6,138 nucleotides of DNA from PVC group bacterium (lineage in GTDB: Bacteria > Verrucomicrobiota > Kiritimatiellia > SS1-B-03-39 > PXDE01): assembly GCA_003566475.1 (NCBI GenBank), contig PXDE01000493.1, forward strand, positions 1 to 6,138, given 5' to 3'. The notes beneath the pieces are model-generated. The model did no database searches. It was not told the origin of the DNA and saw only the letters and a list, made by a program, of their open reading frames with translations. Made by a program: the position numbers and the translations under genes. This document shows, one piece after another, positions 5,486 through 6,138 of the stretch. Every line of letters begins with the position of its first letter. Within the stretch, counting starts at the first letter, position 1.

Positions 5486-6120
5486 TCGAGGTAGGTCTCC
5501 GCGTAGTTGGCCTGCCAGGCGCTGGTCACCACGTTCACGCTGTCGCCGGCGTAGAAGGCGCGGCGGAAGGGCATGGTGAGGGGCATCCGCTGGCGCACCC
5601 GCACCCCGACCAGGTTCTCCTCGTCGGTCACCGCCGAGAGCACGATGGTGTTCCAGTGCTCGTAGTTGAGGATGGCGAACTGGTCCTCCCAGCGCTCCGT
5701 GCCCAGGTACAGCGGGATGCGGGAGATCTCGGCCTGGGCCTGGGGCGACCGGGGGCTGCCGCGCAGGGCGAGGTTCCAGAGTGCCCCCACCCTCCACTCG
5801 CCCCAGCGCCCGTCATCCGCGGTCCGGAACTGCCGGGGGTCCGGCTCGATGAGCGGGCCGGCGTTGGCGATGGCCGCCGCCCGAACCGTCTTGTGGACCA
5901 TGAAGTCGTTGAACCCCACCGCCCGCGCCCGGGCCCCGGCGGTGGCGGCGTGGTCGAGCACCTCCCGGCCCACGAACAGCAGGCCGATCTGCAGCAGGCC
6001 GAACAGCAGCAGGGCGGTGAGCAGGATGATGATCGCGGACTCGATGATCGCCTGTCCGGACCGTCGCCGCACTGCCGCCGCCCCGGCTGTCCCGGGAGGA
6101 TGCTTTCTCGCCATCAGCAT
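5482..6120 (-). CDS. tadE: TadE-like minor pilin (pseudopilin) of a Tad/Flp pilus system
   Basis: This is a 212-residue inner-membrane-anchored protein of the TadE family, which in characterised Tad systems is a pseudopilin-like component required for pilus assembly. A basic N-terminus (residues 1-20, including RKH and RRR) is followed by SGQAIIES at 21-28 and a hydrophobic segment at about 28-50. Gly22 followed by Glu at the fifth position after it (Glu27) fits the prepilin-peptidase site (G|xxxxE) cut by TadV in known TadE/TadF proteins. The helix is followed by DHAATAGARARAVG (57-69), typical of the family. The rest is a periplasmic domain with no recognised motif. The ATG at 6120 is preferred because TGGAG lies 10 nt upstream. 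An in-frame ATG at 6114 is a weaker alternative. The reading frame stays open to the right window edge, so a longer start cannot be fully excluded. The TGA overlaps the next start as ATGA. At 212 residues it is somewhat long for TadE. Confidence 0.85.
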   Translation of the reverse strand: MLMARKHPPGTAGAAAVRRRSGQAIIESAIIILLTALLLFGLLQIGLLFVGREVLDHAATAGARARAVGFNDFMVHKTVRAAAIANAGPLIEPDPRQFRTADDGRWGEWRVGALWNLALRGSPRSPQAQAEISRIPLYLGTERWEDQFAILNYEHWNTIVLSAVTDEENLVGVRVRQRMPLTMPFRRAFYAGDSVNVVTSAWQANYAETYLE

Positions 6121-6138
6121 GGTGCCACCGCTCCAGCC

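Noticed and set aside
3881..5494. Plus-strand open frame of 537 codons
   Set aside because: It is antisense to the TadG-like and TadE-like genes, with a composition typical of shadow frames and no recognisable domain.
5486..5797. Upstream extension of the TadG-like gene by 104 codons
   Set aside because: It overlaps the TadE-like gene in another frame, and the extension would put the membrane anchor in mid-protein. ATG 5485 has a ribosome binding site and an ATGA overlap.

Overview
The window is very GC-rich DNA in which every credible gene lies on the minus strand, so it reads from the right edge to the left. It holds part of a Tad (tight adherence, Flp/type IVc) pilus assembly locus. Six complete genes fill almost all of it: a TadE-like minor pilin, a large TadG-like anchored protein, a second TadE-like minor pilin, an unrecognised secreted protein, CpaB (RcpC), and the motor ATPase CpaF (TadA) with an N-terminal FHA domain.

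Layout in transcription order. (1) 6120-5482, 5485-4055, 4065-3529 and 3529-2810 form a tightly coupled block. Each stop overlaps the next start (ATGA, an 11-nt overlap, then TGATG), so these four envelope proteins are probably made together. (2) 2809-2674 is a 136-nt non-coding gap, the only sizeable one. It contains a hairpin, an adjacent tandem repeat and an AT-rich patch, and may hold a promoter or processing site. (3) 2673-1849 (cpaB) and 1836-28 (FHA-cpaF) follow, 12 nt apart. The last 27 nt at the left edge contain no ATG or GTG start, so the next gene, probably an inner-membrane platform protein such as TadB, would start outside the window.

How the parts work together. In known Tad systems CpaF hydrolyses ATP at the cytoplasmic face to drive pilus growth and, in some systems, retraction. 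CpaB is a periplasmic factor tied to the secretin. TadE/TadF-type pseudopilins and TadG are anchored in the inner membrane and are needed for pilus assembly. The major pilin (Flp), prepilin peptidase (TadV/CpaA), secretin (CpaC/RcpA), localisation ATPase (TadZ/CpaE) and platform proteins (TadB/TadC) are not in this window.

Organism. The locus indicates a bacterium with a two-membrane envelope (inferred from CpaB, which normally works with an outer-membrane secretin). From memory, the CpaB wording and the FHA-CpaF fusion recall PVC-group bacteria (Kiritimatiellota/Verrucomicrobiota) or deltaproteobacterial/myxobacterial genomes. This is low-confidence inference. I see no mobile element, CRISPR array, tRNA or rRNA. 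I do not see a wholly new system. The unusual points are the gene order, the altered FHA signature, the vWA-less TadG-like protein and the unknown secreted protein.
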